A stretch of 64,000 nt of DNA from Roseivivax halodurans JCM 10272 (GCF_000521785.1 NZ_JALZ01000001.1:310001-374000); one strand, 5' to 3'. Counted from the stretch's first letter, positions 32,328 to 42,566 are shown. Translations and numbers: made by a program. The notes: generated by a model not told the origin, from the sequence alone.

Positions 32328-33371
32328 ATGAGCCGGGTCTATCTCGACTGGAACGCGACCGCGCCGCTCCGGCCCGAGGCGCGCGAGGCGATGATCGCGG
32401 CGATGGATGTCGTCGGGAACCCGTCCTCTGTGCATGGCGAGGGGCGGAGCGCAAAGCGGATCGTCGAGACGGCGCGCGCGCAGGTGGCCGAGGCCTTCGG
32501 AGCGGAGGGGGCGGACGTCGTGTTCGTCTCGGGCGCGACCGAGGCGGCGGCGCTCGCCTGCGCGGGGCGGGGCCTCAAGGGTGCCGATATCGAGCACGAC
32601 GCGGTCGCGGCCTGGATCGATCCGGCGCTGCCGGTGGACGGGCAGGGGCGCGTCGACGTCGCGGATCCCGCGCACTCGGTGCTGCAGGCGGCCAACTCCG
32701 AGACCGGCGTGGTGCAGGATCTGCCCCAGGGTCTCGCCGTGACCGACGCGACGCAGGCTTTCGGCAAGTTGCCTGTCGCCTTCAACTGGATGGGCGCGGA
32801 AATGGCGCTCCTCTCGGCGCACAAGATCGGCGGGCCGAAGGGCGTGGGTGCGCTCGTGTTGAGGCGCGGCACCGACCTTGCCGCGCAGATCAGGGGCGGC
32901 GGTCAGGAGATGGGGCGTCGCTCCGGCACCGAGAACGTGATCGGCATCGCCGGTTTCGGGGCGGCCGCGGCGGCCGCGCAGCGCGATCTTGACGCGGGCG
33001 TCTGGTCTCGGGTGGAAAAACTTAGAAACGTTCTAGAATCCTCCATTGCAGACCGGGCTCCGATGACTATTTTTGTCGGGAAAGATGCGGCCCGGCTCCC
33101 CAACACCAGCGCCTTTGCGGTGCCCGGCTGGAAGGGCGAGACGCAGGTGATGCAGATGGACCTTGCGGGCTTCGCGATCAGCGCAGGCTCCGCCTGTTCC
33201 AGCGGCAAGGTCCGCGAGAGCCGGGTGTTGCGGGCGATGGGATACGACGGTGCGACGGCCTCGGGGGCGATCCGCGTGAGCCTCGGGCCCGACACGCAAG
33301 AAGACGACGTGAGCCGCTTCGTCGAGGCATGGCTCGCAGGTTACGAGAAGTTTCGCGCGAAGGCCGCCTGA
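32328..33371 (+). CDS. Cysteine desulfurase, class I (NifS/IscS-like)
   Basis: 347-residue PLP enzyme that removes sulfur from cysteine as a persulfide. Start [18 protein letters not shown] is typical of class I; the PLP lysine is in [12 protein letters not shown] and the persulfide cysteine in [11 protein letters not shown]. It differs from the class II SufS encoded at the end of the same operon, so the operon has two desulfurases. AGGGG precedes ATG 32328. A low-GC patch with rare codons (33016-33090) contains an Irr-like palindrome and promoter-like hexamers; see the separate entry. Confidence 0.93.
   Translation: MSRVYLDWNATAPLRPEAREAMIAAMDVVGNPSSVHGEGRSAKRIVETARAQVAEAFGAEGADVVFVSGATEAAALACAGRGLKGADIEHDAVAAWIDPALPVDGQGRVDVADPAHSVLQAANSETGVVQDLPQGLAVTDATQAFGKLPVAFNWMGAEMALLSAHKIGGPKGVGALVLRRGTDLAAQIRGGGQEMGRRSGTENVIGIAGFGAAAAAAQRDLDAGVWSRVEKLRNVLESSIADRAPMTIFVGKDAARLPNTSAFAVPGWKGETQVMQMDLAGFAISAGSACSSGKVRESRVLRAMGYDGATASGAIRVSLGPDTQEDDVSRFVEAWLAGYEKFRAKAA
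33021..33073 (+). promoter_or_regulatory. Possible internal Irr-like box and promoter inside the desulfurase gene
   Basis: CTTAGAAACGTTCTAGA (33021-33037) contains a 13-bp perfect palindrome TAGAA-ACG-TTCTA, two mismatches from the ICE consensus found at the operon promoter. TTGCAG at 33046-33051 and TATTTT at 33068-33073 are 16 bp apart and could be -35/-10 boxes. The stretch uses AGA, CTA, CTT and ATT codons rarely seen in this GC-rich region, as if base choice were constrained by a second function. It lies about 360-410 bp before sufB. Speculative. Confidence 0.35.
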
Positions 33372-33430
33372 GCGGCGGGCGCGATGACAGCGGCCGCGAT
33401 GGCGGCGCGATCAGGAGAGGACGATCCGGC

Positions 33431-34975
33431 ATGACAGCTCTGGACCAGACCGAAGCGAAGGAAGGCGTCGACCAGGAAACGGTCGACAAGGTTCGCAATC
33501 TCGGCGGCAAGTACAAGTACGGCTGGGAAACCGAGATCGAGATGGATTACGCGCCGAAGGGCCTCTCGGCCGACATCGTGCGTCTGATCTCGGAGAAGAA
33601 CGAAGAGCCGCAGTGGATGACGGACTGGCGGCTGGCAGCCTACGAGCGCTGGCTGCAGAAGTCGGAGCCCGATTGGGCGATGGTCGAATACCCCCAGATC
33701 GACTTCCAGAACCAGTATTACTACGCCCGGCCGAAGAGCATGGACGTGAAGCCGAAATCGCTCGACGAGGTGGATCCGAAGCTGCTCGAGACTTACGCGA
33801 AGCTTGGCATTCCGCTGAAGGAGCAGATGATCCTCGCGGGTGTCGAGGGCGCCGACGAGGCTCCGGCAGAGGGCCGCACGGGCGGCGGCGAGGAGCGGCG
33901 CGTCGCGGTCGACGCGGTGTTCGACAGCGTCTCGGTCGGCACGACCTTCCAGAAGGAACTCGAGAAGGCGGGCGTGATCTTCTGCTCGATCTCCGAGGCG
34001 ATCAAGAACCATCCCGAGCTGGTGCAGAAGTACCTCGGCTCGGTCGTGCCGGTGTCGGACAACTACTACGCCACTCTCAACTCGGCGGTCTTCTCGGACG
34101 GGTCCTTCGTCTACATTCCGCCGGGCGTGCGCTGCCCGATGGAGCTCTCGACCTATTTCCGCATCAATGCCGAGAATACCGGCCAGTTCGAGCGGACGCT
34201 GATCATCGCGGACAAGGGCTCTTACGTCTCCTACCTCGAGGGCTGCACCGCGCCGCAGCGTGACACCGCGCAGCTGCACGCGGCCGTGGTCGAGATCATC
34301 GCCGAGGAAGATGCCGAGGTGAAGTATTCGACCGTCCAGAACTGGTTCCCCGGCGACGAGGACGGCAAGGGCGGCATCTACAACTTCGTCACCAAGCGTG
34401 CCGATTGCCGTGGCGACCGGTCGAAGGTGATGTGGACCCAGGTCGAGACCGGCTCCGCCGTCACCTGGAAGTATCCGTCCTGCATCCTGCGCGGCAACGA
34501 GAGCCAGGGCGAGTTCTACTCGATCGCGATCACCAACAACCACCAGCAGGCCGATACCGGCACCAAGATGATCCATCTCGGGAAGAACACCCGCAGCCGG
34601 ATCGTGTCGAAGGGCATCTCGGCGGGGCAGGCGCAGAACACCTATCGCGGTCTCGTCTCGATGCACCCCAAGGCCAAGAACTCGCGCAACTACACCCAGT
34701 GCGACAGCCTGCTGATCGGCGACAAGTGCGGGGCGCACACGGTCCCCTATATCGAGGTCAAGAACAACTCGAGCCGGGTCGAGCACGAGGCGACGACATC
34801 CAAGGTCGATGACGACCAGATGTTCTATTGCCGTCAGCGCGGGCTCGACGAGGAAGAGGCGGTGGCGCTGATCGTGAACGGCTTCGCCAAGGAAGTGCTG
34901 CAGGCGCTGCCCATGGAATTCGCGATGGAGGCCCAGCAGCTCGTGGCGATCTCGCTCGAAGGCTCGGTTGGCTGA
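33431..34975 (+). CDS. sufB: Fe-S cluster scaffold subunit SufB
   Basis: 514-residue core subunit of the SufBCD scaffold on which 2Fe-2S/4Fe-4S clusters are built. Hallmarks: [42 protein letters not shown], the C-terminal beta-helix with [20 protein letters not shown] (the conserved Cys) and [19 protein letters not shown] (the Glu-His pair used in cluster assembly). Start [12 protein letters not shown] at 33431, shortly after AGGAGAGGA. Part of the iscR-suf operon. Confidence 0.98.
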   Translation: MTALDQTEAKEGVDQETVDKVRNLGGKYKYGWETEIEMDYAPKGLSADIVRLISEKNEEPQWMTDWRLAAYERWLQKSEPDWAMVEYPQIDFQNQYYYARPKSMDVKPKSLDEVDPKLLETYAKLGIPLKEQMILAGVEGADEAPAEGRTGGGEERRVAVDAVFDSVSVGTTFQKELEKAGVIFCSISEAIKNHPELVQKYLGSVVPVSDNYYATLNSAVFSDGSFVYIPPGVRCPMELSTYFRINAENTGQFERTLIIADKGSYVSYLEGCTAPQRDTAQLHAAVVEIIAEEDAEVKYSTVQNWFPGDEDGKGGIYNFVTKRADCRGDRSKVMWTQVETGSAVTWKYPSCILRGNESQGEFYSIAITNNHQQADTGTKMIHLGKNTRSRIVSKGISAGQAQNTYRGLVSMHPKAKNSRNYTQCDSLLIGDKCGAHTVPYIEVKNNSSRVEHEATTSKVDDDQMFYCRQRGLDEEEAVALIVNGFAKEVLQALPMEFAMEAQQLVAISLEGSVG

Positions 34976-35043
34976 CCGGGGGCTGCCCCGCCCGGAGCGG
35001 CGGGGCGCTTTCAACTCGATATCATCAGCAGAGGCTTGGCGCG

Positions 35044-35358
35044 ATGATCGTGACCACGACGCAGAATGTGGAAGGCCACCGCATCACCGATTACCGCGGC
35101 ATCGTCGTGGGTGAGGCGATCATGGGCGCGAACGTCGTGCGCGACTTCTTCGCCCAGGTGACCGACATCGTCGGCGGGCGCTCCGGCGCCTACGAGGCCA
35201 AGTTGCAGGACGCCCGCGAGATCGCCTTCCGAGAGCTCGAGGCCCGGGCCGAACGGCTCGGCGCGAATGCCGTGGTGGGCGTCGATCTCGATTACGAGGT
35301 CGTCAGCGACTCGATGCTGATGGTCTCCGTCTCGGGCACCGCGGTGGTGCTCGACTGA
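35044..35358 (+). CDS. YbjQ/DUF74 family protein
   Basis: 104-residue protein of the UPF0145/YbjQ family: [32 protein letters not shown], then [26 protein letters not shown]. The family forms small pentameric alpha/beta rings annotated as heavy-metal-binding, with no proven role. Its position between sufB and sufC is recurrent in related bacteria and suggests a link to Fe-S assembly or metal handling, which is inference from context only. Confidence 0.88.
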   Translation: MIVTTTQNVEGHRITDYRGIVVGEAIMGANVVRDFFAQVTDIVGGRSGAYEAKLQDAREIAFRELEARAERLGANAVVGVDLDYEVVSDSMLMVSVSGTAVVLD

Positions 35359-35430
35359 CCATTTCCGCCCCTCGCGACGGGGCGACCGACAGACATGCGG
35401 CCGAGGCCGCGACAGGACCAAGAGGAAGAC

Positions 35431-36182
<752 letters not shown>

Positions 36183-36183
<1 letters not shown>

Positions 36184-37484
36184 TGGCGATGCTCAAACCC
36201 AAGACGCCCGAGCCGCGGGCGCTGGATCTCGCCGAGACGCGCATTTCCGCGATGACGCTGCCCGAGGGCGGCTGGGCCGAGCCCGCCCGCCGCGAGGCTC
36301 TGGAGCGCGTCCGCAAGACCGGGCTGCCGATCTCGCGGGACGAATACTGGAAATACACCAAGCCCGACACGCTGACCGCCGTCGAGGCGCCTGCCGCATC
36401 GGTCTTCGACGGCAAGGAACCCCCGGTCTTCGACCAGTTCGACCGGCTCAAGATCGTGTTCGTGGACGGCGTGTTCGACGCCGAGCAGTCGGATGATCTG
36501 TCCCTCGAAGGGATCGAGATCGAGCGGTTGGCCGAGTCCCAGGCCGACATCCACTGGGCCAAGGAGGTCTACGGCAGGCTCGAGGCGCGCGGCCAGTCGC
36601 TGGTGCAGCGCCCGCTCGCGGCGCTCAACACCGCGTTCGCGACAGACGGCGTTCTGATCCGCGTGACCGGAAAGCCGTCCAAGCCGGTCAGCCTCTTCTA
36701 CGTCCACGAGGTGGAAACCTCGGACGCGATGTTGCACCACGTCGTGAAGGTCGAGGAAGGTGCGGAGGTGACGGTTCTCGAAGCCGGTCCCGCCGCCGCG
36801 CGCTTCAACCAGTGCATGGAGGTCGAGGTCGCCGACCGGGCCACCTTCCGCCACATCCGGGCGCAGGGCAGGGACCACGAGCGTCGCGCCGCGACCCATC
36901 TCTTCGGACGTCTCGGCGAGGAATCGACCTTCAAGTCGTTCACCCTCACCGCCAACGGCGTGCTGACGCGCAACGAGGCGGTTCTGGAGCTGACCGGTGA
37001 CAACGCCGTGGCGCATGTCGCGGGCGCCTGCATGGGCGACGGCGATTTCCACCACGACGACACCGTCTTCGTGACCCATGACGCGGTGAACTGCGAGAGC
37101 CGCCAGGTCTTCAAGAAGGTCCTCCGCAACGGGGCCGTGGGCGTCTTCCAGGGCAAGATCCTCGTCGAGCCCGGCGCGCAGAAGACCGACGGCTACCAGA
37201 TCTCGCAATCGCTGCTGCTCGACGGCGACAGCGTCTTCGAGGCGAAACCCGAACTCGAGATATACGCCGACGATGTCGCCTGCTCGCACGGCTCCACCTC
37301 CGGCGCGATCGACGACGAGGCGCTCTTCTATCTGCGCTCGCGCGGGATCCCCGAGGCCGAGGCGCAGAACTACCTCACGCTCGCCTTCCTCGCCGAAGCG
37401 GTGCAGGAGATCGACGACGCGGACCTTCAGGAGGCCATCGTCGAGCGCATCTCGCAGTGGCTCTTCCGCCGCATGGCGACGTGA
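36183..37484 (+). CDS. sufD: SufD subunit of the SufBCD scaffold
   Basis: 433-residue paralogue of SufB that completes the SufBC2D complex and contributes a conserved His for cluster/iron handling, here in DDVACSHGSTSGAIDDEALFYL. The N-terminal region contains the usual RDEYWKYTKPDTL. Starts one base inside the sufC stop codon. Normal length for the family. Confidence 0.97.
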
Positions 37485-37491
37485 GGACGTC

Positions 37492-37974
37492 TTGCCGGTC
37501 ACGAGTGACATTGTCGCCACCTACCGGGGGCCGGGTGCCGTCATGCGGCGCCTGCTCTCGGGCGGCCCGCGAGAGGATCGCGCGCTTGCCGTCCTCATGG
37601 GCGCCTGCGCGCTGATCTTCATCTCGCAATGGCCGGCGCTCTCTCGCCGCGCGCATCTCGAAGGTCAGGAGCTCGATCCGCTGCTCGGCGGTGCGCTCTT
37701 CGCGTGGCTCTTTGTCGCGCCCTTGCTTCTTTACGGCCTTGCCGCGCTGAGCCACCTCGCGGCGAAGCTCGCGGGCGGCAAGGGAACATGGTTCGGCGCC
37801 CGCTTGGCGCTCTTCTGGAGCGTCCTTGCCTCCACGCCCCTCATCCTGTTGAACGGGCTCGTCGCGGGGTTCCAGGGACCCGGTCCGGCGCTGAGCCTCG
37901 TCGGGGCCCTCTGGTTCGCCGTGTTCCTGTGGTTCTGGATCCGCAGCCTGATGGTCGCCGAGGAGGGCGCATGA
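37492..37974 (+). CDS. Small YIP1-like membrane protein of the suf operon (first of two)
   Basis: 160-residue hydrophobic protein with about four transmembrane segments (LMGACALIFISQWPAL, GGALFAWLFVAPLLLYGLAAL, LFWSVLASTPLILLNGLV, SLVGALWFAVFLWFWI). The best start is TTG 37492 (PVTSDIVATYRGPGAVMRRLL), five bases after GAGG and 7 bp after the sufD stop; an internal ATG at 37542 would cut off the conserved N-terminus. It overlaps the next gene by four bases. Related proteins occur at this position in other Rhodobacteraceae suf operons. Function unknown. Confidence 0.8.
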   Translation: MPVTSDIVATYRGPGAVMRRLLSGGPREDRALAVLMGACALIFISQWPALSRRAHLEGQELDPLLGGALFAWLFVAPLLLYGLAALSHLAAKLAGGKGTWFGARLALFWSVLASTPLILLNGLVAGFQGPGPALSLVGALWFAVFLWFWIRSLMVAEEGA

Positions 37975-38558
37975 CACTCAACGGGTTTCTCTCGCTTGCC
38001 TGGCAAAGCGTGACCGCCCCGCGCGACGTGGCGCGGCTCCTGCTGTCGCTTCGGCTCGGGACCGAGGTCGTGCTGACGGCGTTCGCCCTCGTCGTCGTGC
38101 TGCAGACGATCTTCGTCGCGCTTTCGGCGCAGATCATGCCGCCCGATCCTGCCGTGGCCTCCATCCTGTCGCAGCCGATCGTGTTTCTCGCGATCCTCTC
38201 CACCGTGCTGTGCGTGATGATCCTTGCGCTGACCTTTGCCGGGCGCGGCCTCGGCGGCGTCGCGCAGGTGCGCGACGTGGGCGTGCTGATCGTCTGGGTG
38301 CAGGGGCTCGACGTACTCGTGCAGGCGGTGCTTGTCGTGACCGCGCCGCTTCTTCCGGGGCTGGCCGCGATGATCTCGCTGCTGGCCACCGGTGTCGGCC
38401 TCTGGATCCTTATCAACTTCCTCGCCGAAGCTCAGGGCTTCGAGGGCGTGGGCAAGGCCGCGCTGTCGGTGCTGCTTGCGGTGACCGGGCTCGCGCTCGG
38501 CGCCTCGCTGTTCCTGTCGCTCACCGGTGCCACCACGGGGATCGTTCCCAATGTATGA
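37971..38558 (+). CDS. YIP1 family membrane protein of the suf operon (second of two)
   Basis: 195-residue protein with about five transmembrane segments, consistent with the Yip1 domain: MTLNGFLSLAWQSVTAPRDVARLLL, then AGRGLGGVAQVRDVGVLIVWVQGLDVL. Start ATGA overlaps the preceding stop codon and its own end overlaps the sufS start by eight bases, so it is embedded in the operon. Membrane trafficking roles known for eukaryotic Yip1 do not transfer. Possibly a membrane anchor or transporter tied to Fe-S supply; unproven. Confidence 0.8.
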   Translation: MTLNGFLSLAWQSVTAPRDVARLLLSLRLGTEVVLTAFALVVVLQTIFVALSAQIMPPDPAVASILSQPIVFLAILSTVLCVMILALTFAGRGLGGVAQVRDVGVLIVWVQGLDVLVQAVLVVTAPLLPGLAAMISLLATGVGLWILINFLAEAQGFEGVGKAALSVLLAVTGLALGASLFLSLTGATTGIVPNV

Positions 38559-39771
38559 CGTCACAGCCATCCGCCGCGACTTCCCGATCCTGTCGCGCGA
38601 GATCAACGGCAAGCCGCTGGTCTATCTCGACAACGGGGCATCGGCGCAGAAGCCGCAGGTTGTCATCGACGCGGTCACGCGCGCCTATTCCGAGGAATAC
38701 GCGAACGTTCACCGCGGCCTGCATTATCTGTCGAACCTCGCGACGGAAAAGTACGAGGGCGTGCGCGGTACAGTCGCGAACTTCCTCGGCGCGCCCTCCG
38801 AAGAGGAGATCGTGCTCAATTCCGGCACCACCGAGGGCATCAACCTCGTCGCCTATGGCTGGGCGATGCCGCGGATGGAGGCTGACGACGAGATCGTCCT
38901 GTCGGTCATGGAGCACCACGCCAACATCGTGCCGTGGCATTTCCTGCGGGAGCGTCAGGGCGTGGCCCTGCGCTGGGTCGATACCGAGCTCGACGGCTCG
39001 CTCGACACCCAGAAGGTCATCGACGCCATCGGCCCGAAGACCAAGCTTGTCGCGATCACCCATCTTTCCAACGTCTTGGGAACCGTCGTTGACGTGAAGG
39101 CGATCTGCGAGGCGGCGCACGAAAAGGGCGTGCCGGTGCTCGTCGACGGCAGCCAGGCTGCGGTGCACATGCCGGTCGACGTGGCCGATATCGGCTGCGA
39201 TTTCTACGCGGTTACCGGCCACAAGCTCTACGGGCCGAGCGGGTCCGGCGCGATCTACATCAGGCGCGAGCGGATGGAGGAGATGCGCCCCTTCATCGGT
39301 GGCGGCGACATGATCAAGGAAGTCCACAAGGACGAGATCACCTGGAACGACCCGCCGATGAAGTTCGAGGCCGGCACGCCCGGCATCGTCCAGACCATCG
39401 GCCTCGGGGTCGCGCTGGATTACATGACCGACCTCGGGATGGAGAACATCGCCGCTCACGAAGCTGGTCTCGCGGACTATGCGCGCCAGCGTCTCGACGG
39501 GCTCAATTGGCTGCAGGTTCAGGGCAACGCGCCCGGCAAGGCCGCGATCTTCTCGTTCACGCTCGAGGGCGCGGCCCATGCCCATGACATCTCGACGATC
39601 CTCGACAAGAAGGGCGTCGCCGTCCGCGCAGGCCATCACTGCGCCGGCCCCTTGATGGATCATCTTGGAATTTCAGCGACATGCAGGGCGTCTTTCGGGC
39701 TCTACAATACCGAAGGCGAGGTCGATGCCTTGGTCGAGGCCCTGGAGCTGGCGCAAGAGCTCTTCGCCTGA
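38551..39771 (+). CDS. sufS: Cysteine desulfurase SufS (class II)
   Basis: 406-residue PLP enzyme delivering persulfide sulfur to the Suf scaffold. PLP-lysine region AVTGHKLYGPSGSGA, persulfide cysteine in AVRAGHHCAGPLMDH, and class II features such as YLDNGASAQKP and EYANVHRGLHYLS. ATG 38551 (MYDVTAIRRDFPILSR) lies inside the end of the YIP1-like gene. Unlike many suf operons there is no SufE, SufU, SufA or DUF59 (SufT) gene directly after it. The next gene is a SAM methyltransferase 75 bp on. Confidence 0.97.
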   Translation: MYDVTAIRRDFPILSREINGKPLVYLDNGASAQKPQVVIDAVTRAYSEEYANVHRGLHYLSNLATEKYEGVRGTVANFLGAPSEEEIVLNSGTTEGINLVAYGWAMPRMEADDEIVLSVMEHHANIVPWHFLRERQGVALRWVDTELDGSLDTQKVIDAIGPKTKLVAITHLSNVLGTVVDVKAICEAAHEKGVPVLVDGSQAAVHMPVDVADIGCDFYAVTGHKLYGPSGSGAIYIRRERMEEMRPFIGGGDMIKEVHKDEITWNDPPMKFEAGTPGIVQTIGLGVALDYMTDLGMENIAAHEAGLADYARQRLDGLNWLQVQGNAPGKAAIFSFTLEGAAHAHDISTILDKKGVAVRAGHHCAGPLMDHLGISATCRASFGLYNTEGEVDALVEALELAQELFA

Positions 39772-39846
39772 CGATCCCCCTCATGTTCCCATTCCGGAAA
39801 GTGGATGCTAGCTTCGCTGCACCTGCAAACATTCCGGAGAGACCAC

Positions 39847-40860
39847 ATGGGCCCGATCACCGAGGCGGATCAGATATCGGACATCGCGTTCGGCTTCATG
39901 GGATCGAAGACCCTCTTTGTGGCTCTGGATCATCAGATCTTCACGCATCTGTCGAAAGGTGCCGGGGATGCCGATGAAATCGCTGTAAAAACCGGTCTGC
40001 ACCGGGACCGTGCCGAAACGCTCCTGACCGGCCTCGCCGGTCTCGGGCTGCTGACCGTCGAGGAGGGCCGCTTTGCCAATGCGCCCGGGGCGGAGGCGTT
40101 CCTGGTCCACGGCGCCAAATACGATTTCGGCGACTATCTCCGGCTTCAGGTGGGCCAGCAGATGTACGCCCTGATCCACCAGCTCGGGGCCGCGATCGCC
40201 GGCCGGATGCCCGCAAACGCCACGGCGTCCTACGAGGACTGGTTCGAGGACGCCGAGGAGGCGCGGCTCTATTCCGAAAGCCAGCATGCGGGCTCGCTCG
40301 GTCCCGCGCGGCAGGTCACGCGCAAGGTCGATCTTTCCGACGCGAAGACGCTCCTCGACGTCGGCGGCGGCACCGGGGCCTTCGCCATCACGCTCTGCGA
40401 CGCTTTCCCCGAGCTCACCGCGACGGTCGTGGACTTCCCGAACGTCGCAAAGCTCGGTCGCGGCTATGTCGAGGAGGCCGGTCTCTCGGACCGCATCTCC
40501 TATGTCGACGGCAATGCGCTCAGGACCGACTGGCCGGGCGGGCAGGATATCGTGATGATGTCCTATCTGCTCTCCGGCGTGCCGGGCGCAGAGCACGAGA
40601 CCCTGATCCGCCGCGCCTACGAGACGCTCGCGCCGGGGGGGCGACTTCTCGTGCATGACTTTGTGGTCGAGGCTGACCGATCCGGCCCCAAGCTGGCGGC
40701 GCTCTGGCAGCTGCAGCACACCGCGTTCACGCCCGAGGCGCGGTCGGTCGATGTCGCGGGGCTCGAACACCTGCTCGGGGCGAACGGTTTCGCCGAGGTC
40801 GAGACGATCGAGATGATCCCCCAGATGACCAAGCTCTGCGTCGGACGCCGGTCGGCCTGA
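39847..40860 (+). CDS. SAM-dependent methyltransferase, DsyB-type candidate (methylthiohydroxybutyrate S-methyltransferase)
   Basis: 337-residue methyltransferase of the O-methyltransferase_2 family: N-terminal winged-helix dimerisation domain (SDIAFGFMGSKTLFVALDHQIF, residues 9-100), SAM-binding motif LLDVGGGTGAFAITL, VVDFPNVAKLG, and a C-terminal LAPGGRLLVHDFVVEA. Where O-methyltransferases have a catalytic His-Asp-Trp after the SAM core, this protein reads SYLLSGVPGAE, so the general-base histidine is missing. A thioether sulfur needs no base, which fits an S-methyltransferase such as DsyB, the DMSP-synthesis enzyme of marine alphaproteobacteria. Length and the suf-operon neighbourhood also fit my recollection of dsyB loci. 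An unrelated small-molecule methyltransferase remains possible. GGAGAG precedes ATG 39847. Confidence 0.6.
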   Translation: MGPITEADQISDIAFGFMGSKTLFVALDHQIFTHLSKGAGDADEIAVKTGLHRDRAETLLTGLAGLGLLTVEEGRFANAPGAEAFLVHGAKYDFGDYLRLQVGQQMYALIHQLGAAIAGRMPANATASYEDWFEDAEEARLYSESQHAGSLGPARQVTRKVDLSDAKTLLDVGGGTGAFAITLCDAFPELTATVVDFPNVAKLGRGYVEEAGLSDRISYVDGNALRTDWPGGQDIVMMSYLLSGVPGAEHETLIRRAYETLAPGGRLLVHDFVVEADRSGPKLAALWQLQHTAFTPEARSVDVAGLEHLLGANGFAEVETIEMIPQMTKLCVGRRSA

Positions 40861-40867
40861 CGTAATG

Positions 40868-40902
40868 CGCGGCGCCCCCCGGGGGACAGTGGGGGCGCCG
40901 CG
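40868..40902 (+). terminator. Hairpin ending the suf-methyltransferase transcript
   Basis: CGCGGCGCCCCC and GGGGGCGCCGCG form a 12-bp perfect stem with an 11-base loop, starting seven bases after the methyltransferase stop codon. No T-run follows. Its position argues that the methyltransferase is the last gene of the suf transcription unit. Confidence 0.6.
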
Positions 40903-41278
40903 TCCGCGCAGTGATCCTCACCGGCCGACAGGGAAGCGGCCGCAGGGGACGTGAGGATCCGCGCAGATCTCTCAGGGTCGACGGCGCCCGGACAGCGCCG
41001 CTTGCAGGCCACTTCGCGGGGAGCACAGCCGAACAAGGACCGGTCCCGGTTGTCGGCGCGGCCATGTCCACAAGAGCGGAAGCGCCGCAAGGCCTGCGTC
41101 ATGAAAAGCTAAGTTGTTCAATAAGCTCGCTGTGAATGGGCAAGGGTTGTGCGAAGTCCAGGTCACGCTACCAAAGGGTGTGTGTGATGTCCCGACCGAT
41201 TTTGTGTCCGCTGCCCGCATCATCCCGGGTTTCCGGCTTGCGTATCGCCGCATGGCCCGGTAGGAGGCATCTTGCGAC
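40903..41278. other. Intergenic region before tRNA-Arg
   Basis: About 375 bp with only short, uncharacteristic frames on both strands. The final 150 bp are lower in GC and presumably hold the tRNA-Arg promoter; no box can be assigned with confidence. Confidence 0.4.
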
Positions 41279-41355
41279 GCACCCATAGCTCAGCTGGATA
41301 GAGCGCTGCCCTCCGAAGGCAGAGGCCTCAGGTTCGAATCCTGATGGGTGCGCCA
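41279..41355 (+). tRNA. tRNA-Arg (anticodon CCG)
   Basis: 77-nt cloverleaf with encoded CCA: acceptor arms GCACCCA / TGGGTGC plus G73, D arm GCTC/GAGC, anticodon stem CTGCC/GGCAG with loop CTCCGAA (anticodon CCG at 41313-41315), T arm TCAGG-TTCGAAT-CCTGA. Reads the arginine codon CGG. Transcribed on the plus strand as a single gene. Confidence 0.98.
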
Positions 41356-41510
41356 CTTGATCCCAAGAAAAAAGTGACGGAATGGCCGTTCTCGGCCCAG
41401 TCGCTACGGGTTTGCACCGCTCGCGCGAATGATCGGATGTCGGGCCATGTGCAGAGCATGGACATCGGACGTACCCTCTGTCGGCCTCCGGCTTGCGTCG
41501 CGCGACAGGA

Positions 41511-41556
41511 TCCCGGGGCGCACGATGTGCGCCCCCGGAGTTATTTGCGTCAGATA
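41511..41556 (+). repeat. Hairpin-plus-purine-tail intergenic element, degenerate copy E
   Basis: GGGGCGCAC and GTGCGCCCC form a 9-bp stem with loop GAT, followed by CCGGAGTTATTTGCGTCAGA. The TATTT box is conserved but the AAGAAG tail has decayed. It lies between tRNA-Arg and the 3' end of the leftward sugar-binding protein gene. Confidence 0.5.
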
Positions 41557-41581
41557 CCGTTCCGAGTGGTCCGCGAGCCGC

Positions 41582-42532
41582 TCAGAAGGGGCTGTCGGGA
41601 TAGTAGTACTGCTCGGCGTTCTCTTCGGTGATGAGCACGGAGCCGATCGTGAACGTCCCCGAGACCGGCGCATTGGACACGAGGCCCACCGCAGTCATCT
41701 CGATGGCCGTCGCGATCATGGCCGGCGGGTAGGTCACGTCGGCGGGGATCATCTCGTCGCCCTCCATGACGCGCTGCACCATCTCCTTCATGCCGGCGCC
41801 GCCGAGCACGAACTGGATGTCGTCGCGTCCCGCCGCTTCGATCGCGGCCAGAACGCCCACGGCCATGTCGTCGTCCGAGGCCCAGACAGCGTCGATCTGG
41901 TCATGCTTCTGCAGGAAGTCCTGCATCACGTTGAAGCTGTCATCCCGATTCCAGTTGCCGTGCTCCATGTCGAGAATGTTGATGCCGGAGCCCTCGATCG
42001 CGGACTGGAAGCCTTCCACGCGCTCGTTGTCGATGGTGGTCGGAATGCCGCGCAGCACGACGATGTCGCCGCCGTCCGGCATCTGCTCGACCATGTATTC
42101 GCCCGAGACGCGCCCGAAGCCGGGGTTGTCGCCGGCCACGTAGAGATCCTCGACTCCCTCGACCGACAGGCCGCGATCGACGACCGTGACCCAGGTGCCG
42201 CTCTCGGCGACGGACTGGATCGGCGGCGTCAGCGGATCGGATTCGAATGGCAGCACCACCAGCGCGTCGATGCCGCGGGTCGCGACCATGTCCTCGATGT
42301 CGTTGACCTGAGCGCCCGCGTCGGACGCGGCCGTCAGCACGAAATCGAGCTGCGGATAGGCCTCTTCGAGGCGTTCCACGGTCTGCTGCGCGTGGAAGTT
42401 CATGCCCCCGGCCCAGCCATGGGTCGCGGCGGGGATCGACACGCCGATCACCATCGTATCGTCCTGCGCCCAGGCTGCGCCGGACATCGCCAGCATGGTG
42501 CAGCCCATCAGTGCGGTCTTCATGTAACTCAT
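41582..42532 (-). CDS. Sugar ABC transporter periplasmic substrate-binding protein (RbsB-like)
   Basis: 316-residue periplasmic binding protein of the Peripla_BP_4 family, with a signal peptide (MKTALMGCTMLAMSGAAWAQ) cleaved near residue 23. Conserved features: VIGVSIPAATHGWAGGMNFHA, GIDALVVLPFESDPLTPPI, VWASDDDMAVGVLAAIEAAGR. GGGAGG lies nine bases before ATG 42532. Final gene of a five-gene operon under a LacI-type repressor. The ligand is probably a pentose, hexose or polyol, but it cannot be named from sequence. Confidence 0.92.
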   Translation of the reverse strand: MSYMKTALMGCTMLAMSGAAWAQDDTMVIGVSIPAATHGWAGGMNFHAQQTVERLEEAYPQLDFVLTAASDAGAQVNDIEDMVATRGIDALVVLPFESDPLTPPIQSVAESGTWVTVVDRGLSVEGVEDLYVAGDNPGFGRVSGEYMVEQMPDGGDIVVLRGIPTTIDNERVEGFQSAIEGSGINILDMEHGNWNRDDSFNVMQDFLQKHDQIDAVWASDDDMAVGVLAAIEAAGRDDIQFVLGGAGMKEMVQRVMEGDEMIPADVTYPPAMIATAIEMTAVGLVSNAPVSGTFTIGSVLITEENAEQYYYPDSPF

Positions 42533-42566
42533 CTTTTTTTCCTCCCTTTTTCGGTCGGCTGGGCGG

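Noticed and set aside
40903-41135. Short plus-strand ORF before tRNA-Arg
   Set aside because: No ribosome-binding site, no recognisable residues, and it begins within the terminator region.
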